Part shown: piece by piece, positions 18,103 through 26,653 of the stretch
Layout: the number at the start of each line of letters is the position of its first letter
How positions within the stretch are numbered: the stretch's first letter is position 1
Assembly (NCBI GenBank): GCA_038093975.1
Contig: JBBPTG010000300.1
Location: forward strand, 1 to 27,195
Direction of reading: 5' to 3'
DNA: 27,195 bases
Source: Chalciporus piperatus
Lineage: Eukaryota; Basidiomycota; Agaricomycetes; Boletales; Boletaceae
The notes under the pieces: model-generated
What the model was told of the DNA's origin: nothing
What the model saw: the letters and a program-made list of their open reading frames with translations, nothing else
Databases searched by the model: none
Program-made: the position numbers and the translations under genes

Positions 18103-20523
18103 CTAATCCCCTTTCGCGCACCATAGCACCGCAGCTGTCGCGATGCTCACAACGAGTACGCCGACGGCTGTCATCATATTCAAGTGGAACTACAAGAAAG
18201 GAGAGATCAGAAACAATGGCCGCGAGACTGGGAGACCAATGACAGCCTCTGACGTGCGTGACGGCGCATCCGCCTTCGAAGCCAGTACGACCGAAGAATT
18301 GAGGGGTGGGCGCTCTGGAAAATCTTTGACAGACAGGGCTGGTGTAAATGGATATTGGGTGCCGAGTTCGAGAACCTCTGGGTCGCTCTCCGCTATCGAA
18401 GGCGAAGGCGATCGAGATCGCCAGTACGAATCCGAAACGCGCCGCGAACCAGGTCGTTGTTGATGTCGTGGTCGCCATTGATAGCTCCCTCAATCTTGAA
18501 CGACTCCGAGAGGAACTAGCACATCAACGGCGTGATTTCCGACTGGAATTTGAAATGACACTAACCGGACTTGGTGGCATCACCAGGCCCCCACCCCCTT
18601 TGATCTTGATGTCTCCGTTCGAAAATTGATCGTGCTGTTGCATGGCAGTAAGTGAAGCCATCCCCGCACTGAACCTGGCCTCCAAGCCCAGCTCGAGTGT
18701 CCTTGTCTTGCTTTCCCATTTCTCCCTAGCCTTGTTAAGCCTCTCGCGCTCCTGCGACCACTCTTCCTGAACAGCGCTCCACTGACCCTCAATGTTCTTC
18801 TTCCATTCATTCAGCATCGACATTAGTTGTTCGCGTTCGTTGTCACGAGGCTTGCGCACCGCTTTGAGGGTTTCGGCATGCGCCACTTCTTGCGCCAAGT
18901 TCTGTTGTTGTAGCTGGGCCTGAGTAGATTGTACGAGTTCTTCTAGGGCCGCTATCTTCAATTGCAGTTGCGAGATTGTTGTCTGCGCGGCCGTATGTTG
19001 CGCCTGGAGTGAGTTGTTGAATTCCACCGCCGTGTCTATCCGTCCGCTGAGTAGAGACAAACGATCTGTGAGTTCGTTGAGGGCCGCAGAAGCAATGTCG
19101 TGAGATTGGTGCAATGGGGACAAGGACCGATGTTGGTCCTTGGTAGGTGGAGACTCTTTGTCGTCCTCCACCATGCCCATGCCGGTTGGTTCAGGAGTGC
19201 GCGGGCGCCCGAGCTCGTCTCGACAATGTCGACGATCCTCCTCCTCCTCCTCCTCCTTGCAAACTAATTGGTCCTCGTCTTCCTCTTCGACTCACTCCAA
19301 TCCTTCTGGGACAATAGTGTGGATGCTGGAAGCGTCGTCGTCGTCGGTGTGATATTGGTCCTGCAAACCGTCGTGGTGTTGAATGTCATGGTGGCGCGGT
19401 GGGGATCCCGAGCGACGGGACAGTTCGAGTTCACGTTTGCGCTCGTCCATGAATTCGCGAAGTGATGCAACCTCCGCTTTGATGGCCTCGTGCTCAGCGA
19501 GCATGTCCTTGAGCGACCGTACCTTGCTGACATGGCTCGCCAACGAAGCTTGTGTTTTGTGAAGTTGGTTGCGAAGCTCGCTGAGGGCGGATGGTGGCAG
19601 AGATCCGCGCTCTGAGGGTTGAGATGGTTCACTTGGTGGTGGTGGTGGTGGTTGGGGCGGACGAACAGGGGGTAGATTGGGAGGGAAATGGTGAAGGTTT
19701 TGTGGCTGTGAGGTATGTCGTCAATGGGAGGACGAGGGATGAATGAGGAAATGTACTAGAGCACCGCCGAGCATGTGGTGAATGTCGTTCATCGCCGTCG
19801 TTAATGAATGCAGCTCAGAGCCGGTGTCCCGACTTTTCTGGAGTTCACCTTGCAGGCGGCTCAAGATGTGGTCGAAGCCCGCTTTTCCCCAGCGGTCACA
19901 TGCTGCCGCCCATCCCGTCCATCCCCCCAAGAGCTTGTGATTGCAAGGTCGGTCACACGGTCGACGTTGAGAGGGCGGCATGGCCTGACCTTGGGCGAAC
20001 GAGAACTGCGAAGCGTTGCTTGAGGTGGGTTGTTGCGCAGGGGCACCGACGAGGCTTTGGTTATTGTGCATTTGCTCTACACGAGCGGTGACCTGGGCAT
20101 CTTCTTCGGAAAATATACACATGACACGGGCGGCGACCTTGTGGTGAATGGTTGTTCGGTTATCTTCGCCGATGATGTCGATACCAAATTTCTAAGGGAG
20201 GGTGAACAAGTATGAAGGTTCGTGTGTGAGTGGACATACCATGATGTCCTCGTTTTTTAGCTCGAAAGGCTCCGACTCAACGCCTTCTGGACTAAGACGT
20301 TCACTGTTGATGAAAGTGCCATTGGAGCTCTTGACATCTTTGATGAATATCTGTGAAAAGAAATAGTAGGAGCGACGACAGAGACGACAAGGGATGAGAA
20401 GACGGACCTTTGCACCCTCCTCCCTGGCTTTGGTTTGCCGTCCAATCTTGATGTGTTGACCTGTTACAAGGGCGATATGTTTTGGAACGAAGGTGTCATT
20501 TAGCGGGTATAGGTCACACTCGC
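18103..20523 (-). pseudogene. SLMAP/Far10-type FHA, coiled-coil, tail-anchored protein; 5' truncated
   Basis: Minus-strand exons: to 20408, 20350-20240, 20191-19757, 19705 to about 18500, and a last exon ending at TAG 18105-18103; introns 57, 48 and 51 nt are GT-AG. The FHA part has LYPLNDTFVPKHIAL, GRQ, then KDVKSSNGTF and KFGIDIIGEDN. Next come FDHILSRLQGELQKSRDTG, a long coiled coil (SALSELRNQLHKTQASLASH; LNELTDRLSLLSGR onward) and a C-terminal membrane segment TAVGVLVVSIATAAVLW with a KGD end. FHA plus coiled coil plus tail anchor is the plan of SLMAP/Far9/Far10/HAM-4, the membrane-anchoring subunits of STRIPAK. Defects: no start codon, the FHA S-x-x-H strand missing, and TGA at 19294-19292 and 18526-18524. 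It is probably dead or a partial copy. Confidence 0.68.
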
Positions 20524-21769
20524 CTGCAATTCCCAAGCACCGTCACTGCTCATCCAGTCGGAGTACACCCTGACATCACGCTGAGCGGACGTGAATAGCC
20601 GAACGGATGAAAAGTCCATCTTGTTTGCGAAGAGTGGGTGACCGAACAACAGCTTGATGCACTCTATGGCGTCGCGGTAGTATAAAACCACCGGATCTTT
20701 TGTCTCGTGGCTGCTGGAGATAACTCTGTAGGACCAACGTGGCCCTGATGGTTGTCAAAATATAGTCCAATCCGTGCCTATCCGCTCCTTTCCGCTTCCG
20801 GATACTTTTGGATGCATTCCGTGTTTAATCTGACGTTTCCGATACCTGGAACGCACGGAAACATCTCCGAATTCGTTGGAACGGATCCCTTTTACATTCG
20901 TATGTTCTCCTATATGTCATTCACTTGTCTATTCCCTTTCGTGACATCTCTGTTCACCATTCACCCTTTCTATTCTTATCCATGTCAAGTCCTTGACATT
21001 CCTTGATCCTTTTGCACCCGGAATCGGTCATTCCGGACCGGAATTACGTCGGATCGTTCCGAGCACATCTCCACCCATTTACTTAAACTCCTCGTCTCAC
21101 TTCCAGAGTGCCTCAGTCGTTTCCGCCTCTCTTAGGCATCGGCTGAGTTCGTTTAGTTTTCACAACGGTAACATTTCGACACGAGAGCGCAACTCCCGCG
21201 CTGAGGAGAATGAAAGGGGCAGCATCTGCGTCTGTGAGATTATGAGGATTAGATGTTGATTGTGTGGAGGGTCTACATACCACGTCCATTGATAGGTATT
21301 CATCAATCATAGCCATACTGAGTCCTGATTTCGAAAGCCAGTTGGCCTCCATCCAGTCCTTTGAGTCCGTGAATGGGTAATAGATGTTGGAACATCGTTG
21401 CCCCAAATGCTGGTCCCTACGGAACTGCGAGAGGAAGGTTTCGCCCACTCCGTATTTAGCTGAGGCACCCGGAAAGTAATCCACCACCCATGGAGACGAA
21501 CCCTGGACTTCCAAAATTGGCGGATCGTCCTCATGATTAGTCTCGAGGTCTGCTAGTAGCGCCTCATCTGGCGGATCAAAATCCGGTAGATCAAGAGACG
21601 GTGAGCGTGTCAGAGTCACAGCTTGAATGTCCCCTGAGTCCGGAATGCGAGGGATTACGAGGTTGTAGGCATAGTTTGAGTCGTGACATCGGCTACGGGG
21701 CTGAGAGAGATGGAATGTAACACCTCTTTCGCTGGAAAAGAACTTGAGGCACCTAGGGCAGTGAGCCAT
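20524..21769 (-). pseudogene. Plavaka-like transposase, N-terminal part
   Basis: ATG at 21769-21767 starts MAHCPRCLKFFSSERGVTFH, a C2H2-like zinc finger found at the N-terminus of Plavaka proteins. Then FPGASAKYGVGETFLSQF, NIYYPFTDSKDWMEANWL and SGLSMAMIDEYLSMDV. A 49-nt GT-AG intron (21280-21232) leads to SARELRSRVEMLP, then a 416-bp insertion (21166-20751), then SGPRWSYRVISSSHETKDPV, YYRDAIECIKLLFGHPLF and WMSSDGAWELQ. The frame then meets the FHA gene at about 20523; the catalytic core is missing. The order of motifs matches Plavaka transposases as I know them, and is clearer here than in the C-terminal relic at 2463-11107. Confidence 0.68.
20751..21166. mobile_element. 416-bp insertion with imperfect terminal inverted repeats
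   Basis: It interrupts the Plavaka frame between M-L-P and S-G-P. The ends are GTTGTCAAAA and TTTTCACAAC (9 of 10 matching as inverted repeats). The interior is full of TCCG/CGGA motifs near both ends, as in non-autonomous DNA transposons. I find no convincing target duplication and no ORF. Confidence 0.45.
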
Positions 21770-21966
21770 AGTGAACAGCGAAGAAAGTGGGACGCACACT
21801 AACTTTTGGACGACCTCCCCGATCATGCATTGTGGGGACAACGTGTCTGATGCGATCACATATCACGGTGATTGTGGCCGTGAGAGCTCTGTGGAAATTT
21901 GTAGCCCCCTACACAGTTCTCTTGAATCATCACTCTCTCCTCAGTCTCTCAACGTTCAACCCTCGA

Positions 21967-22445
21967 ATGGCTAACAATCCATGCAACCCGACCCCTTCGG
22001 ATTCATCCATAACGGACCTGGAAAATAGTCAGACACTTCGTTCTGAGCCTTCCGTCAGCCTCAGCGCTGTTCCTGGGACACCTCATGCAGACTCTCCTCG
22101 CTCCATTGACTCCTCAGATCCCGCTCCAGTGCCATCTTCAAAATTACCAGAGACAGATCTTGTTCGTCGAGTCGCAACTGCACCTACTACTACTATCGGC
22201 ACTCCCAGTGCAGTTGGCGCCATCCGGAAGTCGGCTCGAAACATGTTTTCGCAATTGGTGACACCTGCACCTGTCAGAGGATTACGCAGGCCAGTCGCGA
22301 AGCGTCCCCGCTTGTCCACTAGCAGCATCAGTGAATATCAGTATGGTAGTAAGTACCCAATTAAAAATTGCACTGGCATTCATGTTCGTCTAACTGGCAC
22401 GGTAATATTTCTTTAGGTACATTGTTAGGCTCTCCGGAATATTAG
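21967..22445 (+). CDS. Small spliced gene, Ser/Pro-rich protein with basic motif
   Basis: Exon 1 is 21967-22348 and exon 2 is 22417-22445, joined by a 68-nt intron with GTAAGT donor, CTAAC branch site (22390-22394) and TTTAG acceptor. The product has 136 residues: MANNPCNPTPSDSS at the start, a Ser/Pro/Thr-rich acidic half, then KSARNMFSQL and the basic stretch RGLRRPVAKRPRL, a possible nuclear signal, ending STLLGSPEY. No known domain. It is divergent from the Plavaka-like ORF, 197 bp between start codons, so the two could share a promoter or belong to one transposon. The frame is open upstream of the ATG to 21787, so the start is not certain. Confidence 0.5.
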
Positions 22446-22592
22446 TTGTTGTCTATCGTGTTTCTCTTGGATCTTGTCACCATGTATACCATTCCTCGTA
22501 TGTCAACTTGAATGCTAGTATCCAATCGGTTTGTTCCGAGTCTGCATGCATGTAAGAACTATACCTACTGTAGCTCGCTATACACACTCCAT
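22446..22592. other. 3' flank of the small gene, no feature seen
   Basis: A/T-rich, non-coding in both strands as far as I can read. No repeat apart from the start of the direct repeat at 22593. Confidence 0.4.
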
Positions 22593-22737
22593 CCCTGTCA
22601 ATGATGTGACTCCTGTTAGTATAGTGTGTAACTGCCAGCCTGTGGGATAATATAACCTAATGTACCCCTGGCGCACTGTGACACTATAGGTCCAGGCACC
22701 GTGACCGTATACAGACGCCAGTCATTGCCTTGCCTTC
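22593..22737. repeat. Direct repeat, copy 1
   Basis: Starts CCCTGTCAATGATGTGACTC and ends CAGTCATTGCCTTGCCTT. It matches 22839-22978 over its whole length, with a 6-bp difference (GACCGT present here) and scattered substitutions. It contains GTGACACTATAGGTCCAGG in both copies. Non-coding. Confidence 0.85.
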
Positions 22738-22838
22738 ATCGACTAATATGCTACTGTCGTTTGGGCACTTGACTCGTTTGTAACTTGAAGATCCCTCGTG
22801 CAACATCCTGCCTGCTCTGATACTGTTGTCCGTTCAAG

Positions 22839-22978
22839 CCCTGTCAATGATGTGACTCCTGCTAGTATAGTGTGTAATTGCCAGCCTGTGAGGTAATGTA
22901 ACCTAATGTAGGGCCCTGGCGCACTGTGACACTATAGGTCCAGGCACTGTATACAGACATCAGTCATTACCTTGCCTT
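22839..22978. repeat. Direct repeat, copy 2
   Basis: 140 bp, same orientation as copy 1, separated from it by 101 bp. Both may be ends of an unrecognised element, but no ORF lies between them. Confidence 0.85.
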
Positions 22979-23469
22979 TGACCTCCTTCCAACACCTACA
23001 CCATGACCGTATAATGTGTCTTGAACAACCCCCAGGGCCCGAACGCAACAACGGATCTATTAATTAACAACGAGAACACACCTGGATGGTCGTTGTGTAT
23101 GTCGTCTCGTCCTTAGTAGTACGCTCAAACTCTACGAATCTAGCGCACGGAACGATGGACTGGACTTTTTCCCTCCCCTTCCGATGCGAGAAACTAACGA
23201 AGATGTCTTTGAAAAAGCTTTTTAGCTTCTTGATCTCCGGTCAGCTCTCGGGGAGGTTGAGATCGCATATGTTCGAAATACCAAGGTATTTGGCTCGGCC
23301 ATTCTTACACTACACAGCAAGATGTATCGATATTTACGAGCACCCCCGGAGCCCGAACACAAAGACAGACCGATTACAACAACACACGATACCCAGGGTG
23401 GGCATTTGAAGAACGCAGAGCGGATATGCCGACTCCCTCGCTAAAGATGATGGTCTCGCATTGAGAATG
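22979..23469 (+). other. Region without a confident gene
   Basis: A frame at about 23199-23420 reads protein-like (LLDLRSALGEVEIAYVRNTK) but holds a TAG near 23223 and no start. It may be decayed coding sequence together with the following stretch. I cannot assign it. Confidence 0.3.
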
Positions 23470-23980
23470 GATCATTCGAATGGAATGAAGTCCCTCCCCA
23501 GACATTGCGAGCGAAACGGTCAACAAGATGTACCGACGAGAGGCCCAGGACCCCACTGAACCACCAGACGACGCCAACGAGTCGATGAGCCCAATGGACA
23601 AGTGAAAGACTTCGAAAGACGCTGAAGACGCGCCCAGCCGTGAAAACATACGACCAGATGAGGCCCCAGCGCCAGTCAACAAATCTAAGGATGCGACAAG
23701 GCGATCCAATGAAGTCGAGGAGGTCACGATCGGAATCGAGGGTGCAGGGGCGGTCGTCAACGAGCGAAGCGAGGGGCTGCGCCGATGCAAACTGCGAGTT
23801 GCAGCTCGAGACGATTGAGTCGAGCTATCCGAGTCCCAATATCACGGAAACCGAACCAGGCGGCGAAACAGATGTTCGAGGAAATTGAGCAGGAGGTTCT
23901 CCAGACCACGAAAGGGCGTCAAAACCCATGCACAGGTTCAGGTCAGCGGTTTTCGCCCTCATTTCTTGCACTTTGTATCT
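23470..23980 (+). pseudogene. Possible decayed gene, charged low-complexity product
   Basis: One frame reads NKMYRREAQDPTEPPDDANE, then SKDAEDAPSRENIRPDEAP and NEVEEVTIGIEGAGA, with stops TGA at 23603-23605 and 23816-23818. Both would be CGA (Arg) by one C-to-T change. The Glu/Asp/Ser/Pro-rich composition looks like the disordered N-terminus of an agaricomycete protein. After the second stop another frame looks more protein-like (QMFEEIEQEVLQTTK). No family recognised. Confidence 0.3.
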
Positions 23981-24261
23981 AGTCTACATATCACATTCGC
24001 GATATCACGCGGTGACCTTTTCCTGATCAGCGAGACTCCCGAGCAGCCTGTGAGGCTAGGGTTTATAACCCCTATAGCGAATGTGAGCTGGGTTGTTACC
24101 GTAGTACCCGGCATACAGTGCCTGTGATGTGATATAATGTAATTGAATGTGACCTCTGGGGATACTGCAACCCAGGGACCCTGAGTGGCCGTAATTTACT
24201 GTACATTATGTGAGCGGCTGTGTAAAAGAAGTGTGACCGTACCCAAACTGGTAATTTGCTG

Positions 24262-24962
24262 ATGCATGAACACGCAACACGCCAACTCTGTCCACTCCTC
24301 CAAGGAGACTCGAACCTCCCGGGGACTCACCATCAAATCCTGCCCCTTGCATCACTTGGCACCACTGGCAGCATGCAGAGCACAGCCCCCACCGCCATCA
24401 TACATCTGTCGTCGTTTGCGCACACTCGCGACTCAGGCGGCACTCATGTTCAGGTTGGTACTGGCCACCGACGAGCCTTGTCATTGTGTTCCCTCCCGAC
24501 AGCAGGACTCATCATACCCGATGTCCCCGTACGCAACCCCAACGGGACCCGTCGTCCAAAGAGCGAGTCGTGGTGGGATATCATCAAGCACTGGACGGAG
24601 GGCGACCCAGCACTCGGTCTCCATACCCCACTCAGAGATTGGCCTCCCGGATGGACCCGGGGAAGCAACCGACTCTTCGCCATCAAGTACCATCAGCGCT
24701 CCCTTATTGCCGTCGAGTTCCTCAACACGTGAGTGCCCGTCGCTGCTCTTATCATGCTGTGTCATGGCGTCCCGGCGAGCAGTTGTTCTCAAACTGCTGG
24801 GCTCACCTCTACCTGCACAGATATCAGTCAGACAAGGCTCATTTCCTCGCTGCATACCCCGAAGCTGCGAGAGGCCACACCGCTCTCATCAGCGTGATCA
24901 ACACCACACACCAAGCCCGGGGCGAGCGCGAGGTGCGGGCGTGGAAATGCTGCTGCAGCTAG
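24262..24962 (+). CDS. Unknown two-exon gene ended by a MITE-derived stop codon
   Basis: Exon 1 24262-24728 and exon 2 24821-24962 are joined by a 92-nt intron (GTGAGT...CACAG) in phase 2. The conserved-looking part is SWWDIIKHWTEGDPALGL, TPLRDWPPGWTRG, KYHQRSLIAVEFLN and AHFLAAYPEAARGHTALI. I recall similar W-x-x-G and QR-x-L-I-A-x-E proteins in agaricomycetes but no function. The first ~80 codons may contain a further intron (GTTGGT...CGACAG, about 24454-24502), so the start is doubtful. The frame ends WKCCCS followed by TAG 24960-24962, which are the first three bases of the hAT-like element, so the original C-terminus is lost. Confidence 0.5.
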
Positions 24963-25500
24963 TATTTCAAAGTCCAGTTGCAGGACCGCAAAAAGACCGG
25001 CAACCGAACTGCGGTTGCCAGTTGCCAGATTTTCTGGTATGTATGGGTCCGGTTGCCATGAAAATCTGAAAAATAAAAGACCAGTTCAAGACCGGTTGCA
25101 ACCGGTTGCATCACGGACCGGTTGTAGGTAGTCATCTGACCCATTTTCACGCTGATGCGCTCCTGGCGCATCTGTGCATACCATGTATTTCTACATTTTC
25201 TGATGTTTTTCCTCGTTTTAAAATGTTTTAATAATTATTTTTGTCATTTTTCCACGCAGATGCGCCCTGAGCGCATCTGCCCGGTTTTGACAATATTAAA
25301 AACATTGTTTTTCCAGCTGAAAATCTCATATATTTACAACTAAGACCAAAATATGTAGAGTAGATCGGTCTTTTAAGACAACCGGTCTTTATCGGTTTTG
25401 GTCCGGTTGCTTGAAATTTGACAAATAAAAAGACTGGTCCAGGTCCGGTTGCCTCAAAACTTGGTCTAAAAACCGGACTGGACTGGACTTTTAAACACTA
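24960..25500. mobile_element. Non-autonomous hAT-like element (541-bp MITE)
   Basis: Terminal inverted repeats TAGTATTTCAAAGTCCAG and TAGTGTTTAAAAGTCCAG (minus) match at 16 of 18 bases. The flanks GCTGCAGC (24952-24959) and GCAGCAGC (25501-25508) are an 8-bp target duplication with one mismatch, the hAT length. At least eight copies of CGGTTG or its complement cluster near both ends, as expected for transposase sub-terminal sites. Two hairpins share a stem: GATGCGC/GCGCATC (25154-25172) and CAGATGCGC/GCGCATCTG (25257-25279). No transposase ORF. Confidence 0.75.
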
Positions 25501-25508
25501 GCAGCAGC

Positions 25509-25948
25509 GGGACTACTTCGAGTCCTTCAAGTTAGCCACACCCAAGTTGGGCTCGTCAAGTTGGTTTCTTCATTCTTCATTCCTTGTTGTATGCTTCGAG
25601 CTCTCTGAGTCGCACTGTTGGAAGCGGTGTGGCATGCATATCTCCCGAGTTGCTGCTATACTGGTAAACTCTTAGCACTAATTATCCTACCTGTTCCGAA
25701 TTAGTTAGTACCTCGCCCTCCTAATCTCATTGCCCACATCGTGCTGTCGTGTCGCGCTCATCCTCTCTCCCTCCCTCCCTCCCTCTCTCTCTCTGTGCTG
25801 CAACGAGCGCTGTCATCTGGGTGGCTGTGTCGAATCTTGCTCGAAACGGAAGGTGAGGGAGGAATCCCAAGTCACGTGCATGTGGTGGCTCTGCCGCCGC
25901 GACCGTGGCCTTATCCGGCGTGCACAGCATGCAAGTTTTCCGACATAG
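25509..25948. other. No gene seen; pyrimidine microsatellite at 25761-25796
   Basis: A CTCC/CT-rich tract stands at 25761-25796. The flanks show no long frame with coding character; ORFs here are short and mutually overlapping. Confidence 0.5.
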
Positions 25949-26095
25949 GTAGCCCTGTACTTATCACAGACCCCGGTCTAATCCATTTGTTGGTTCACCG
26001 CAATTAAGTTTTAGTCCTTGGCTGATCATGTGCTTCGTCAGCTTTGGTTGTGAGCTGCCCGAATCTCCGCCATGTGTTGTGACTGTGTCATAACA
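25949..26095 (+). repeat. LTR 3' fragment, same family as 12201-12655
   Basis: About 147 bp match the end of the solo LTR at 12201: GTAGCCCTGTACTTATCACA, GTCTAATCCAT, TTCACCGCAATTAAG and the terminal TGTTGTGAC...GTCATAACA. It begins just after where the TATA box would be, and the upstream part is absent. Confidence 0.75.
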
Positions 26096-26653
26096 GCCAT
26101 CACCAATTTCCCAGCAGACGCCTGTGTTTTCAATGTCTTGAAAATGTCACCAAACCCAATCATATTGTAGGATTAATATCTTCAACTGTCAAAACGGCAC
26201 TTTCAAACAAGTCCAAGTTCTACAAGTTAGATCGCTCGCATTACCTTTCAAATCACCCCTCTGCACGCCGCTGAGACTTCACACCACCAACAATTTCATC
26301 GTTGTCCTGCTAATGCAATTAGATTCAACAATTATCAATGGTGTGCGCTCATGTGCGCCGTAAACATGGAGAATGCGCAGATGCGCCACAATAGCATTTG
26401 CGTGAACAAAGCTCATGAAAGAATTACTACTGGCCAAAATAGCACAGGTACAAGAGAAGGTTGTGAAGAGTACCAATTGAGAGAACGGGGCAAACGAGGC
26501 GGACAGTCACCAAGAAGGATGTACAAATGAGGTTAACACTAGCCGAAATGGACGTAAATCGGGAACTCAGCCGAGACTGAAGCTCAACTAACGTGTTTCA
26601 ACACTCTGACTTCAACCAAGACCTCACAATCCTAAATAGACGAGTTAACATGA
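26096..26653. other. Intergenic, no gene seen
   Basis: No frame with coding character on either strand. Presumably holds the promoter of the gene that starts at 26654. I see no TATA box at a clear distance. Confidence 0.4.

Noticed and set aside
23374..23790. Minus-strand 138-aa ORF
   Set aside because: Ser-rich mirror of the charged plus-strand frame; no start context or motif, and the plus strand fits better as decayed coding sequence.
4923..23818. Alternative genetic code (TGA/TAG read as amino acids)
   Set aside because: Both stop types occur together with frameshifts, deletions and LTR insertions, and normal stops end other frames. Decay is the simpler reading.
24266..25069. 267-aa plus-strand ORF running into the MITE
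   Set aside because: Another frame carries the spliced W-x-x-G/QR-x-L-I-A protein; this one is low-complexity and crosses the element end.
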